From Rhodoferax sp. OV413 (lineage in GTDB: Bacteria > Pseudomonadota > Gammaproteobacteria > Burkholderiales > Burkholderiaceae_C): a stretch of 64,000 bases of DNA. This document shows positions 17,203 through 26,198 of this stretch, in pieces. The stretch covers positions 1 through 64,000 of the forward strand of contig CAMAWD010000013.1 of assembly GCA_945861785.1 (NCBI GenBank). Direction: 5' to 3'. Below the pieces are notes generated by a model. That model saw only the letters and a program-made list of their open reading frames with translations. It had not been told where the DNA came from and ran no database searches. The number at the start of each line of letters is the position of its first letter. Positions within the stretch are counted from its first letter, which is position 1. Position numbers and translations under genes: made by a program.

Positions 17203-18405
17203 ATGCCCTCGCTGTTTGGAACCAAGCTGACCAAAACCGAGCTGCGCCGCCGCATCGGCGATTTTCGGCAAATCGTGGGTGTCGAGTTGTCCGAATTGCA
17301 GGACGGAGCGCAACGTGGCCTGCGGGTGCTCGAATTCAAATCCGGCAGTGGGCTGTGCTTCACGGTATTGGTCGACCGCAGCATGGACTTTGGCCGTTTC
17401 GAGTTCAAGGGAACTCCATTTGCCTGGCAATCTGGAACCGGTTTTCGCCACCCGGCTCTGATCGACCCCATGGGTGAAGGTGGTAACGGTTTCATGCGCG
17501 GGTTTTCGGGTTTGTTGTGCACCTGCGGCCTGGACCATGTCCGGCAACCGGACCGTGGGAGCGCCGATCATTTCGATTTGCCTTTGCGCCAGGAAATCAA
17601 CTACCCGATGCACGGGCGCGGTGCGCTGCAGCCAGCGCAACTCGGCGGATACGGCTTGCGCTGGGATGGCGACGAAGCGGTGTTGTGGTGTGAGGGCACG
17701 GTGTACCAGGCGCAGGTGATGGGAGAACATTTGAGCCTGACGCGGCGCATCGAGGTTGCGGTGGGCAGCTCGCAGGTTCACTTCACGGACACGGTGCGCA
17801 ATCATGGCTTTTCGCGTACACCCCACATGCTGCTGTACCACATCAACCTGGGTTGGCCCTTGCTGGACGAGGGAGCCCGTTTCTCGGCCCCCATCACCGG
17901 TACGCTGGCGGCCAACATGCCGCGCGAGGTGCAGCAGGCCGACTACCGCGTCCAGACGGCACCGCAGTCTCGATTTGTACAACAGGTCTTCGACCATGCC
18001 TTCAAGGCCGATGCGCAGGGCCGTGTGCCTACTGCGCTGCTGAATGACCGACTGGGTCTGGGCTTTGCGTACGAGTTTGAAGCCGGTGCGTTTCGCTGTC
18101 TGCAGCAATGGCAGGCTCTGGGCGAAGGTGTCTACGGTTTTGGCATCGAACCGGCGACCGCACACTGGGGCTCGCGCCAGGATGCGCAAGACAAGGGCGA
18201 GGTGATCGAGCTGGCGCACGATGAAACCAGAACCTATCGCAGCAGCATGTCGGTGCTGGATGGCGCCATGGCCATCGCCGCGCATGACCAGCGGGTTGCG
18301 GCGATCACGCCCCTGCTGCCAGAAGGTTTCCCGCCACGCAGCCTGCAGCCCGCCGGCGGGCCGCTGGTGAGGCAGTTGCCGGACCGGCGCGACATCGAAC
18401 GTTGA
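17203..18405 (+). CDS. DUF4432-family protein (aldose 1-epimerase-like fold)
   Basis: The 400-residue cytoplasmic protein matches the DUF4432 type by LEFKSGSGLCFTVLVDRSMDFGRFEFKGTPFAW, GFSGLLCTCGLDHVRQP and NYPMHGRG. This family shares the galactose-mutarotase beta-sandwich fold. Conserved His and acidic residues sit in the same regions as in aldose epimerases. In this operon a mutarotase or epimerase acting on the imported sugar is the simplest idea, though no activity is established for most members. It directly follows the permeases and is 39 bases upstream of the second sulfatase. Confidence 0.78.
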   Translation: MPSLFGTKLTKTELRRRIGDFRQIVGVELSELQDGAQRGLRVLEFKSGSGLCFTVLVDRSMDFGRFEFKGTPFAWQSGTGFRHPALIDPMGEGGNGFMRGFSGLLCTCGLDHVRQPDRGSADHFDLPLRQEINYPMHGRGALQPAQLGGYGLRWDGDEAVLWCEGTVYQAQVMGEHLSLTRRIEVAVGSSQVHFTDTVRNHGFSRTPHMLLYHINLGWPLLDEGARFSAPITGTLAANMPREVQQADYRVQTAPQSRFVQQVFDHAFKADAQGRVPTALLNDRLGLGFAYEFEAGAFRCLQQWQALGEGVYGFGIEPATAHWGSRQDAQDKGEVIELAHDETRTYRSSMSVLDGAMAIAAHDQRVAAITPLLPEGFPPRSLQPAGGPLVRQLPDRRDIER

Positions 18406-18444
18406 TGTCCTGGAACAAAACCCTTCTTACCGTGGAAAGACTGA

Positions 18445-19917
18445 ATGAGCACACAACCCGCCAACATCCTTTTCATCCTGTCCGACGAGCACACGCGTGA
18501 CGTCACTGGTTGTTATGGGCACCCCTTCATCAAAACACCGCACCTCGACCGGCTGGCCGCCCGCGGGACGCGTTTTGATGCGGCCTACACCAATTGCCCG
18601 ATTTGTGTGCCGGCACGCGCGAGCCTGCATACGGGAACCTACGTAGCCGACAACCGTTGCTGGGACAACGGCCACCCCTATGACGGCAGCCTGCGCAGCT
18701 GGGCCCATCGTTTGCGCGCAGCCGGGCACCACACCATGTCGATCGGCAAACTGCACTTTCGCAGCGACAAGGACGACAACGGTTTTGTGCAGGAGCTGAT
18801 TCCGTTGCACGTGGTAGACGGCTTGGGTGACCTGCTGGGCCTGATTCGCACGCCGCAGCCGGCTGCGCGTGGCGGCACGGCTGATCTGGCCGCAACCGCC
18901 GGCCCTGGGGAGTCGACCTACGCCAATTACGATCGCAACATCCGGGACGCGGCGGTCCATTGGCTGGGGCACTTCGCCAAGAAGCTCGACCAGCCATGGT
19001 GCCTGTTTGTATCCTTCGTCAAACCCCATTTCCCCCTGGTCGCGCCGCAGAAGTTCTACGACATGTACCCGCCCGAATCGATACCCTTGCCGCGCCTGTA
19101 TGGCCCCGAGCATGAACCCACACACCCGGTGGTTTCGGCACTCAAGCGCTGCATGAATTACGACGACACCTTCACCCCGGAAAAGGTCAGGGTGGCGCTG
19201 GCCGCCTACTACGGCATGGTGAGTTTTCTGGACGACAACATCGGCCAGGTGCTGGGCGCCCTGGAGAGCAACGGCCTGGTTGGCAACACGCGCGTCATCT
19301 ACAGCTCCGACCACGGCGACAACCTCGGCAACCGAAAATTGTGGGGCAAGTCGGTGCATTACGAAGAGGCCGCGGCCGTGCCCATGATCATCGCCGGCCC
19401 TGGTATTCCGGTCGGCAAGGCCTCGTCCACCCCGGTGACTCTGGTGGACGTCTACCCGACCATTGTGCAAAGCGTGGGGCTGGTCCTTGACGCGACCGAG
19501 CAGGCCCTGCCCGGCAAATCGCTGGTCGATCTGGCCTGGAACGACCAACCCGAGCGCGTGGCATTTGGCGAATACCATGCGGCGGGTTCGATCACCGCGA
19601 TGTATCTGGTGCGCAAGGGCCGCTGGAAGTACATCCACCATGTGGGTTATGCGCCCGAGTTGTTCGATTTGCAGGACGATCCCGGCGAAACACGTGACCT
19701 CGCCCAGGACGACAAACACGCCCATGTCCTGGCCATGATGGAAGCCGAATTGCGCAAGATCGTGGATCCTGAAGCGGTGAATGCCAGGGCCTTTGCCGAT
19801 CAGAAAGCAAAAATCGACCAGTTCGGCGGGGTCGAGGCCCTGATCAAGCGCGGGGATTTTGGCTATTCGCCCGCCCCGGGGCAACGCGCCGTGTTTGCCA
19901 CCACGCTCGAGGCCTGA
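18445..19917 (+). CDS. Second Cys-type sulfatase, cytoplasmic
   Basis: The 490-residue protein has the modified-cysteine motif CXPAR (CPICVPARAS, Cys54). Metal-site candidates are Asp14 (LSDEHTRD) and DHG in YSSDHGDNLGNRKLWGK. No signal peptide is visible. It resembles choline-sulfatase/iduronate-sulfatase-like proteins, including the C-terminal ELFDLQDDPGETRDLA block. It is clearly divergent from the first sulfatase of the operon (CXPAR versus CXPSR), so the two probably remove sulfate from different positions or compounds. The ABC ATPase follows 42 bases later. Confidence 0.85.
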   Translation: MSTQPANILFILSDEHTRDVTGCYGHPFIKTPHLDRLAARGTRFDAAYTNCPICVPARASLHTGTYVADNRCWDNGHPYDGSLRSWAHRLRAAGHHTMSIGKLHFRSDKDDNGFVQELIPLHVVDGLGDLLGLIRTPQPAARGGTADLAATAGPGESTYANYDRNIRDAAVHWLGHFAKKLDQPWCLFVSFVKPHFPLVAPQKFYDMYPPESIPLPRLYGPEHEPTHPVVSALKRCMNYDDTFTPEKVRVALAAYYGMVSFLDDNIGQVLGALESNGLVGNTRVIYSSDHGDNLGNRKLWGKSVHYEEAAAVPMIIAGPGIPVGKASSTPVTLVDVYPTIVQSVGLVLDATEQALPGKSLVDLAWNDQPERVAFGEYHAAGSITAMYLVRKGRWKYIHHVGYAPELFDLQDDPGETRDLAQDDKHAHVLAMMEAELRKIVDPEAVNARAFADQKAKIDQFGGVEALIKRGDFGYSPAPGQRAVFATTLEA

Positions 19918-19959
19918 AGCTGCGCCAAAGTCCTTCGTTGTCATTGAAAAAGGGATTCC

Positions 19960-21021
19960 ATGGCACATGTCACCATTGACAAAGTACAAAAATACTTCGG
20001 CCAGACCCACGTGATCAAGGGTGTTTCGGTCGAGATTGCGGATGGCGAGTTTTGTGTTCTGGTGGGGCCTTCGGGCTGCGGCAAGTCCACCTTGCTGCGC
20101 ATGATTGCCGGGCTGGAGAAGATCTCCCACGGCAGCATTTCGATTGGGGCCAAGGTGGTCAACGACATGGCTCCGAAAGAGCGCGACATTGCCATGGTGT
20201 TCCAGAACTATGCGTTGTACCCGCACATGACCGTGCGCGACAACATGGCGTTCTCCCTCACCTTGGCCAAGATGGACAAGGCGGGCATCGATCAACGTGT
20301 GGTCAGGGCGGCCGACATCCTGGGCCTCGGGGAATTGCTCGGTCGGCTGCCTCGGCAACTCTCCGGCGGTCAACGCCAGCGGGTCGCCATGGGACGCGCC
20401 ATCGTCCGCGACCCGCAGGTGTTCCTGTTTGACGAACCGCTGTCAAATCTCGACGCCAAGCTGCGTGTGACCATGCGCACCGAGATAAAGGCCTTGCACC
20501 AGCGCCTGAAAACCACCTCCATCTATGTCACACACGACCAAATCGAAGCCATGACCCTGGCGGACAAGATTGTCGTCATGCGCGATGGCGAAGTCGAGCA
20601 GATCGGCACGCCACTGCAGCTCTATGACAGCCCGGTCAACCGGTTCGTGGCCGGCTTCATCGGCTCACCGTCGATGAATTTCCTGCCTGGCGTTGTGGGC
20701 AACGGCCAGGTGCGGCTGGAGGGCGGAGCGGCACTTCCGCTGCCGGCCGGTAGCCGCGGCAAAGAGGGCCAGGCGGTGCTCTATGGCACGCGCCCCGAGC
20801 ACATCGACCTGGTCCAGGGCGAGGACGGCATCGCGACCGAAGTGATTGTGGTCGAGCCCACAGGTGCCGACACCCAGATTTTCACCAGGATTGCTGGCGT
20901 CGAAGTGACCAGCATCTTTCGCGAACGCCACGAATTTCGTCCCGGGGCGCCGATTCGACTGCGCCCGGATGCCGCGCGCGCGCACCTGTTCGATGCGCAA
21001 AGCGGCAGAAGACTGGTGTGA
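19960..21021 (+). CDS. ABC sugar transporter ATPase, UgpC/MalK type
   Basis: The 353-residue protein carries Walker A (GPSGCGKST, residues 36-44), the ABC signature LSGGQRQRV, Walker B VFLFDEPLSNLD and the H-loop THDQ. A C-terminal TOBE-like extension of about 110 residues is characteristic of CUT1 ATPases. It energises the two permeases at 15.5-17.2 kb and is the last gene of the operon. An imperfect bidirectional hairpin follows at 21066-21094. Confidence 0.9.
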   Translation: MAHVTIDKVQKYFGQTHVIKGVSVEIADGEFCVLVGPSGCGKSTLLRMIAGLEKISHGSISIGAKVVNDMAPKERDIAMVFQNYALYPHMTVRDNMAFSLTLAKMDKAGIDQRVVRAADILGLGELLGRLPRQLSGGQRQRVAMGRAIVRDPQVFLFDEPLSNLDAKLRVTMRTEIKALHQRLKTTSIYVTHDQIEAMTLADKIVVMRDGEVEQIGTPLQLYDSPVNRFVAGFIGSPSMNFLPGVVGNGQVRLEGGAALPLPAGSRGKEGQAVLYGTRPEHIDLVQGEDGIATEVIVVEPTGADTQIFTRIAGVEVTSIFRERHEFRPGAPIRLRPDAARAHLFDAQSGRRLV

Positions 21022-21065
21022 GTCTGGCGGAGGTTGCGCAACCCACCATCTGGCTGCTTTCAGAC

Positions 21066-21094
21066 AAGGCTTCCCCCGCGGACGGAGGCCTTTT
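21066..21094. terminator. Bidirectional hairpin between convergent genes
   Basis: The arms AAGGCTTCC (21066-21074) and GGAGGCCTT (21084-21092) pair with one mismatch around a GC-rich loop and are followed by TT. It sits exactly between the stop of the ABC ATPase gene and the stop of the convergent racemase-family gene, so it may end both transcripts. The T-run is short, which makes it a weak candidate. Confidence 0.5.
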
Positions 21095-22119
21095 CACGCG
21101 GGCCAGGTGTCCGACAACCGATAACCCTGTGGATAGGGGTCGGTCGGGTCCAGGGTGTGCTGGTGCGTGCCGGTGATCCAGGCACTACCCGAGATGACCG
21201 GCACGATTGCCTTTGTGCCAGCAATGGACACTTCGGCATCGATGTGGCAGGCAAACTCGCTGCCGATGATCGAGCGCGCCAGGTAACGGTCACCCACCTG
21301 CATCCGACCCTTGGCGTGCAGCACCGCCATGCGCGCCGAGCAGCCGGTTCCGGTGGGAGAGCGATCGATCTTTCCGGGTCGAATGGCCACCGCATTGGCG
21401 CCGGTCCAGACACCGTTCTCCTGGCCCAGGGGGCCGGCAAACTGGCAAAACGAAATGTGTTTCCAGTCCGCATTGGCCGGGTGCACAAAGCCGAGTTGCA
21501 GGGTTGCCGCCTGGGTGATCTTCATGCCCAGCTCCGCCATGTCGCGCGCTTCATCGGGGCGGATGGCGAAGCCGAGTTGCTGTGCGTCCACGATCACAAA
21601 ACTGTCTCCGCCATAGGCCGTGTCCACCACCAGGGTGCCGACTCCCGCGACTTCCAGGTGCGCGTCCAGTTGCGCGGCAAAAGAAGGCACGTTGCGCACC
21701 GCTATGCTTTGTGCCTTGCCGTCCTTGCAGGTGGCGGTGATTTCGACCAAACCTCCGGGGGGCTCCAGCACCATGCGGGTGACCGGTTCGGTCATGGGGA
21801 TGATGCCGGTCTCCAGCAGCACCGTGGCCACGCAGATCGCATTGGAGCCCGACATGGGCGGCGTATCGCAGGGCTCCATGATGATCCAGCCCATCTGCGC
21901 CTGCGGGTTCTTGGGTGGCACCAGCAGGTTGACATGGCGGAACACGCCACCGCGCGGCTCGTTGAGCATGAAGTTGCGCAGCGTTTCATCGCGGGCGATA
22001 TAACGCGACTGCTCCCAGATGCTGTGCCCAGGCGGCGGCGCCACACCCCCGACGATGACATCGCCCACCTCGCCGGCGGCGTGGCAACTGACCACATGAA
22101 TGACTTTGGAGCTTTTCAT
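21094..22119 (-). CDS. Proline racemase-superfamily protein with atypical active site
   Basis: The 341-residue protein has the family architecture (IDxHAAGE-like start [18 protein letters not shown], the first active-site loop, [13 protein letters not shown] loop). In proline racemase and 4-hydroxyproline epimerase the two active-site positions are Cys in MCGHG and SPCGTG. Here they read MSGSN (Ser90) and SPTGTG (Thr256), so neither catalytic thiol is present; Cys260 four residues later is not at the usual position. A dehydratase or another activity is more likely than racemisation. It is divergent from a LivK-type binding protein and near a DadA-like oxidase, which fits imino-acid or D-amino-acid metabolism. 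Confidence 0.85.
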   Translation of the reverse strand: MKSSKVIHVVSCHAAGEVGDVIVGGVAPPPGHSIWEQSRYIARDETLRNFMLNEPRGGVFRHVNLLVPPKNPQAQMGWIIMEPCDTPPMSGSNAICVATVLLETGIIPMTEPVTRMVLEPPGGLVEITATCKDGKAQSIAVRNVPSFAAQLDAHLEVAGVGTLVVDTAYGGDSFVIVDAQQLGFAIRPDEARDMAELGMKITQAATLQLGFVHPANADWKHISFCQFAGPLGQENGVWTGANAVAIRPGKIDRSPTGTGCSARMAVLHAKGRMQVGDRYLARSIIGSEFACHIDAEVSIAGTKAIVPVISGSAWITGTHQHTLDPTDPYPQGYRLSDTWPA

Positions 22120-22284
22120 TGCGCGACTTCCGTTGGTTCGATTGCGCCGCGCAGCAGGCTTGACCTGCATCAAAAACCGCAGCAGAAAAGTGCCAGTTCC
22201 TAGGGTTAACCCATGCACTGACGCACAGACAATCGGCGATTATCCAGCCACCAATTCTCACTTCCTTTTCAGAAAGTCAGCACC

Positions 22285-23421
22285 ATGCAATTGAAATTCA
22301 AACTCCTTCCCCTGTCGATTGCGGCCATCACCCTGTCTCTGGGCGCCATCGGCACCGCCCAGGCCCAGGAACAGATCGTCAAGATCGGCCACACCGGCCC
22401 CTTGTCCGGCTCCAATGCCTTTGCTGGCAAGGACAACGAGAACGGCGTTCGCATGGCAGTGGAAGAACTCAACACCAAGAAATTGGTGGTGGGCGGCAAG
22501 ACGCTGAAATTCGAACTGGTGTCAGAAGACGACCAATGCGACCCCAAGGCCGGCATGGCCGTGGCGCAAAAAATGGTCGATGCCGGCATCAAGTACGTGA
22601 TGGGGCCGTATTGCTCCGGCGTGGCGATTCCAACATCCAAGGTGTACGACGCGGGCGGTGCAATCCTGTCCACCGTGGGCAGCAACCCCAAGGTCACCAT
22701 GGGAGGTTACAAGAGCGTGTTCCGGGTCATCGCCGGGGACAACCTGATCGGCAGCAGCATGGCCCAATATGCATCCAAAAGCATGAAGGCCAAGACCGCC
22801 GGCGTGATCGACGACCGCACTGCCTTCGGACAGGGCCTGGCCGACGAGTTCATCAAGGAAGCCAAGGTGCTGGGGCTGACCATCGTCGGCCAGGAATACA
22901 CCACCGACAAGGCGATTGACTTCAGCGCGATCCTGACGAACATGAAGGCCAAGAACCCTGATGTCATCTTTTACGGTGGCTACGCCGGTCAGGCCGGCCC
23001 CATGGTCAAGCAATTGAAGAGCCTGGGTATCAAGTCCAAGGTGCTCGGCGGCGACGCAATTTGCGTGACCGAAACCGCCAAGCTGGCTGGTGACGCTGCA
23101 AACGACACCGTGTTCTGCGCCCAGGGCGGCGCGATCCTTGACAAGGTGGCTGCAGGCCCGGCCTTCAAGGCCGCCTACAAGAAGCGTTTCAACCAGGACC
23201 CGGACGCGTATGCGGCGTCGTTCTACGACCAGACCATGTTCGTTGCGACCTCGATGCAAAAGCTCAATACGCTGGACCCGGCCAAGGTCAGCGCCGAACT
23301 GCACAAGGCCAGCTACAAGGGTGTGGTCACCAACTACGCCTACGATGAAAATGGCAACCTGCAAAAGGCCCCGATCACCGTCTACGGCTTCAAGGCAGGC
23401 CAGCCGACACCGGTGCAATAA
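22285..23421 (+). CDS. Branched-chain amino acid-type ABC substrate-binding protein
   Basis: The 378-residue protein has a signal peptide ending near AQAQE and the LivJ/LivK fold (VKIGHTGPLSGSNAFAGKDNENGVRMAVEELN, then VMGPYCSGVAIPTSKVY and VFCAQGG). It binds amino acids or related small molecules in the periplasm. No livHMGF permease or ATPase genes are in the window, so it must use a distant importer or act as an orphan receptor. It is divergently placed from the racemase-family gene, 165 bases apart. A strong rho-independent terminator follows. Confidence 0.88.
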   Translation: MQLKFKLLPLSIAAITLSLGAIGTAQAQEQIVKIGHTGPLSGSNAFAGKDNENGVRMAVEELNTKKLVVGGKTLKFELVSEDDQCDPKAGMAVAQKMVDAGIKYVMGPYCSGVAIPTSKVYDAGGAILSTVGSNPKVTMGGYKSVFRVIAGDNLIGSSMAQYASKSMKAKTAGVIDDRTAFGQGLADEFIKEAKVLGLTIVGQEYTTDKAIDFSAILTNMKAKNPDVIFYGGYAGQAGPMVKQLKSLGIKSKVLGGDAICVTETAKLAGDAANDTVFCAQGGAILDKVAAGPAFKAAYKKRFNQDPDAYAASFYDQTMFVATSMQKLNTLDPAKVSAELHKASYKGVVTNYAYDENGNLQKAPITVYGFKAGQPTPVQ

Positions 23422-23449
23422 GGTCAGCTCGCGCAAACGCGCGTCACGG

Positions 23450-23484
23450 GGCAGTGGCTATTCGCAGCTACTGCCTTTTTTTTT
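23450..23484 (+). terminator. Rho-independent terminator
   Basis: The stem GGCAGTGGCT (23450-23459) pairs with AGCTACTGCC (23466-23475) with one G-T wobble, closed by a 6-base loop. Nine consecutive T residues follow (23476-23484). It lies 28 bases after the LivK-type gene and separates it from the DadA-like gene. Confidence 0.85.
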
Positions 23485-23532
23485 GAATGCAACGCGAGCG
23501 CCAGGCGAGGCACGGCAAAAGGACAACGGAAA

Positions 23533-24765
23533 ATGGCACGTGTTGCGGTGATTGGAGCGGGTTTTGTCGGATTGTCATCGGCCTATTGGCTGATGCGGGA
23601 TGGCCATCAGGTCACCCTGTACGACCCCGCAGGGGCAGCCGGCGGTGCTTCGTACGGCAATGCCGGCACTTTTGCCAACTACGCCTGCATACCGGTCAAC
23701 AACCCCACGGTGTTTCGCGACCTGCCGCGTTACCTGCTGTCGAATGACAGCCCACTGCGCCTGCGCTGGGGCTACCTGCCGCAACTCGCACCCTGGCTGA
23801 TCGGGTTTCTGCGCAGTTCCACCACCGCGCGGTACACCCGTTCGGCCACTGCATTGGCCACGCTCCTGGGGCTGGCGCAGCAGGGTTATTCCGACATGGT
23901 CGCGCAAGCCGGGTTGGGAGACTTCATCCGTCAGCGCGAGTGTCTGTACCTCTATTCGAACGCATCGACTTTCGAAGCCTCCAAACCCACGCTGGAACTG
24001 CGCCGCAAGCTGGGCGTGAAAACCCGCATCCTGGACCGGAATGAAGTGACGGCCCTGGAGCCATCGCTGCAACCGCTGTTTGCGCACGGCGCACTGTTTG
24101 AAGGCTCCTGGCATTTGACCGACCCGTCGGCGTTCTTGCACTGCTTGCAAATCTGGTTGATTGCCAGGGGCTTGCAGGTGTGCGCCGAGCAGGTACAAAG
24201 CATCAAGCCCTTGACTGGCGGTGCCGTCCTGGGCACGGCGCAAGGCACCACACAGTACGACCATGCGGCGCTGTGCGCCGGCGCCCACTCCGGAGCGCTG
24301 GCTGTGCAATGCGGCGACGCCGTGCCGCTGGAGGCCGAGCGCGGATACCACCTGATGTACCCCGGCACGTCGCATTTGATATCGCGGCCCGTGGGTTGGG
24401 CCGAGCGCGGGTTCTACATGACCCCCATGGCGCAGGGCATCCGTGTGGCGGGTACGGTGGAACTGGCGGGCCTGGGTGCACACAAGCACCAGGGCCTGAT
24501 GGATTTGTTGCACTTCTCGTCGCGGCGCGCCTTGCCCCAGCTCGGTGAACCCACTGCTGCGTGGCTGGGTTTCAGGCCGACACTGCCAGATGGCCTTCCG
24601 GTGCTGGGTCGCTCACGTGCTTCAGCGCGTGTGGTGTATGCCTTTGGCCACCAGCATATCGGGTTGACGCTGGGCGGCTTGAGCGGCATGCTGGTGGCAG
24701 ACCAGGTGGCCGGGCGGGCGTCGGCGCTGGACCTCAGGCCATTCGCGGCCGGGCGTTTTCACTGA
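23533..24765 (+). CDS. FAD-dependent oxidoreductase, D-amino-acid dehydrogenase-like
   Basis: The 410-residue protein opens with the FAD-binding dinucleotide motif VAVIGAGFVGLSSAYWL and shows the DAO/DadA-type conserved parts: ASYGNAGTFANY, a middle substrate domain, and LGFRPTLPDGLPVLGR...GHQHIGLTLGG at the C-terminus. DadA-like enzymes deaminate D-amino acids or oxidise secondary amines and pass electrons to the respiratory chain. The nearby racemase-family gene and amino-acid-type binding protein suggest one route for an imino or D-amino acid. It has its own start beyond the terminator. Confidence 0.85.
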   Translation: MARVAVIGAGFVGLSSAYWLMRDGHQVTLYDPAGAAGGASYGNAGTFANYACIPVNNPTVFRDLPRYLLSNDSPLRLRWGYLPQLAPWLIGFLRSSTTARYTRSATALATLLGLAQQGYSDMVAQAGLGDFIRQRECLYLYSNASTFEASKPTLELRRKLGVKTRILDRNEVTALEPSLQPLFAHGALFEGSWHLTDPSAFLHCLQIWLIARGLQVCAEQVQSIKPLTGGAVLGTAQGTTQYDHAALCAGAHSGALAVQCGDAVPLEAERGYHLMYPGTSHLISRPVGWAERGFYMTPMAQGIRVAGTVELAGLGAHKHQGLMDLLHFSSRRALPQLGEPTAAWLGFRPTLPDGLPVLGRSRASARVVYAFGHQHIGLTLGGLSGMLVADQVAGRASALDLRPFAAGRFH

Positions 24766-24877
24766 CCTGAGACAAGACACAGCCGCAGCGCAATGGCGCA
24801 CACAAGCAATCTGGACACGGAGCAACTGCAGGCATGGGCAGCACCTGCGGTCCCGGGCCCTGCGTGGCCCTTGCCGC

Positions 24878-25645
24878 CTACTGCCACACCCGGTTCAAGG
24901 CTGCTGCCAGCCGCGCGCCCGCCAATACCAGCCGCGCCTCCATGACCGGGGTGAACTGCTCGATGTAGGCGGTATCGACTTTGCGGCCCGGATAATAACC
25001 GGGTGTGCCGACGATCCGGCACGACTCCTCGGCAGCCTGGGCCGCATTCAATTCGCCGGGCGCCACCGGCCTGGCCAGCAACCTGGCAACCAGGGCCTCG
25101 TTGGACATGCCCAGGTTTCGGATCAACCAAAAATCCCAGACCGCATGCAGGTTGGTCCCGCGCATGAAGGCCTCCAGCTGGTAGGTGTTTCCGCCTCGGT
25201 CTTCGGCATAACCGGCATGCAGCGGCTGGTGCACGTCTGCAACCAGGTGCACGACGTACTTGAGTGCCGTAAGGCGCTCCTCGGGCGGCGCCGCCGAGCC
25301 CAGGATCTCCAGCTGCTGCATGATCGCGCCGACAACGCAGTTTCCGTCCGGGCAGTCACGCTGTGGCGCGTAGCTGCAGTTGCCCTTGGGGAAATTGACG
25401 AAGTGCCAGCCAGCCGTTGCCGGGCTGCGTTGCTTATCCGCCCACTTTGAAATAGAGGCCAGGGTGGCGCCTGGCTCAAGGGCCAGCAACTTGTCGACTT
25501 GCGCCTTTGCCACGGTTGTCAAACGGGCCTGAGCCAGCGCGGCGACGACCTCGTGGCCCTGCGGCCCCCAGGCATTGGCGGCCAGGGCCAGCCCCAGGGT
25601 CGCACCGATGAGAGCGCGGCGAACGAACCTGAAGAGGGTCAGCAT
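24878..25645 (-). CDS. S1/P1-type nuclease, secreted
   Basis: The 255-residue protein has a signal peptide ending in ALAANA. The mature chain then starts with Trp (WGPQGHEVVAALAQ), the N-terminal Trp whose amino group binds zinc in S1/P1 nucleases. Further zinc-ligand regions are HFVNFPKGNCSY, DVHQPLHAGYAEDRGGN and LHAVWDFWL. The family cleaves single-stranded DNA/RNA and 3'-mononucleotides and releases phosphate or nucleosides. The start at 25645 was chosen to give the signal peptide. It is the most downstream gene of a minus-strand group that includes a toxin-antitoxin pair 43 bases upstream. Confidence 0.87.
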   Translation of the reverse strand: MLTLFRFVRRALIGATLGLALAANAWGPQGHEVVAALAQARLTTVAKAQVDKLLALEPGATLASISKWADKQRSPATAGWHFVNFPKGNCSYAPQRDCPDGNCVVGAIMQQLEILGSAAPPEERLTALKYVVHLVADVHQPLHAGYAEDRGGNTYQLEAFMRGTNLHAVWDFWLIRNLGMSNEALVARLLARPVAPGELNAAQAAEESCRIVGTPGYYPGRKVDTAYIEQFTPVMEARLVLAGARLAAALNRVWQ

Positions 25646-25688
25646 GCGCAGATGCCCATCGGGTTGTCGCGGACCGCGCATTCAGGGT

Positions 25689-26198
25689 TCAGGGCTTCAG
25701 GCGCAGCCAGCGGGCCGGGGCCAGACGCTCGAAGTCGGCGTCAAAACTGACCAATCGCAGGCCCGCAGCGTCGGCCGTGGCAGCCAGCCAGGCATCGGTC
25801 CATAACCTGGCGGGCAGGCCTGGCTTCAAAGCCAGGCGCTCGTCCAACGGCGCGTCGGCCACTTCGGTATCGGGCACAAAACCCACGCCGCTGGTCTGGC
25901 GCAGTTGGCGGTAGATGGCGTGGGCATCGCAAAGTGCCAGTGCGGCGTCTCCCATTACCTTGGGCTGGCTGAGCAGGCGCACCAGACCGAGCATGGTGGA
26001 GCGGCAGAACCACACATGCGGGCCGAACACTGCGGGTGCTGGCCGGGTGTCGTCCCAATACTGCCGCGCAGCGCCATGGTCCGGGTGCTCGGCCACGACA
26101 AGCGCGAGCCAGACATTCAAATCGGGCAGATCGCCGCCCACCGGCAAAACCAGCGCACCCCATGTTGCAGGTGGCTCGGTGGCGCGTGTGACAGTCAT
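25689..26198 (-). CDS. PIN-domain toxin, VapC-like
   Basis: The 169-residue protein has the PIN-domain opening acidic residue in LPDLNVWLALVVAEHPDH and later acidic clusters in WTDAWLAATADAAGLRLVSFDADFERL, as expected for a Mg-dependent ribonuclease toxin. It is slightly longer than usual VapC (about 130-145 residues) because of an N-terminal extension of about 25 residues. It overlaps the antitoxin gene by 4 bases (ATGA at 26195-26198), the standard order with antitoxin first. Confidence 0.82.
   Translation of the reverse strand: MTVTRATEPPATWGALVLPVGGDLPDLNVWLALVVAEHPDHGAARQYWDDTRPAPAVFGPHVWFCRSTMLGLVRLLSQPKVMGDAALALCDAHAIYRQLRQTSGVGFVPDTEVADAPLDERLALKPGLPARLWTDAWLAATADAAGLRLVSFDADFERLAPARWLRLKP

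Noticed and set aside
17203-18405. Assigning the DUF4432 protein as a galactose mutarotase
   Set aside because: Only fold-level similarity is visible; the catalytic His/Glu pair was not verified, so only the family name is given.
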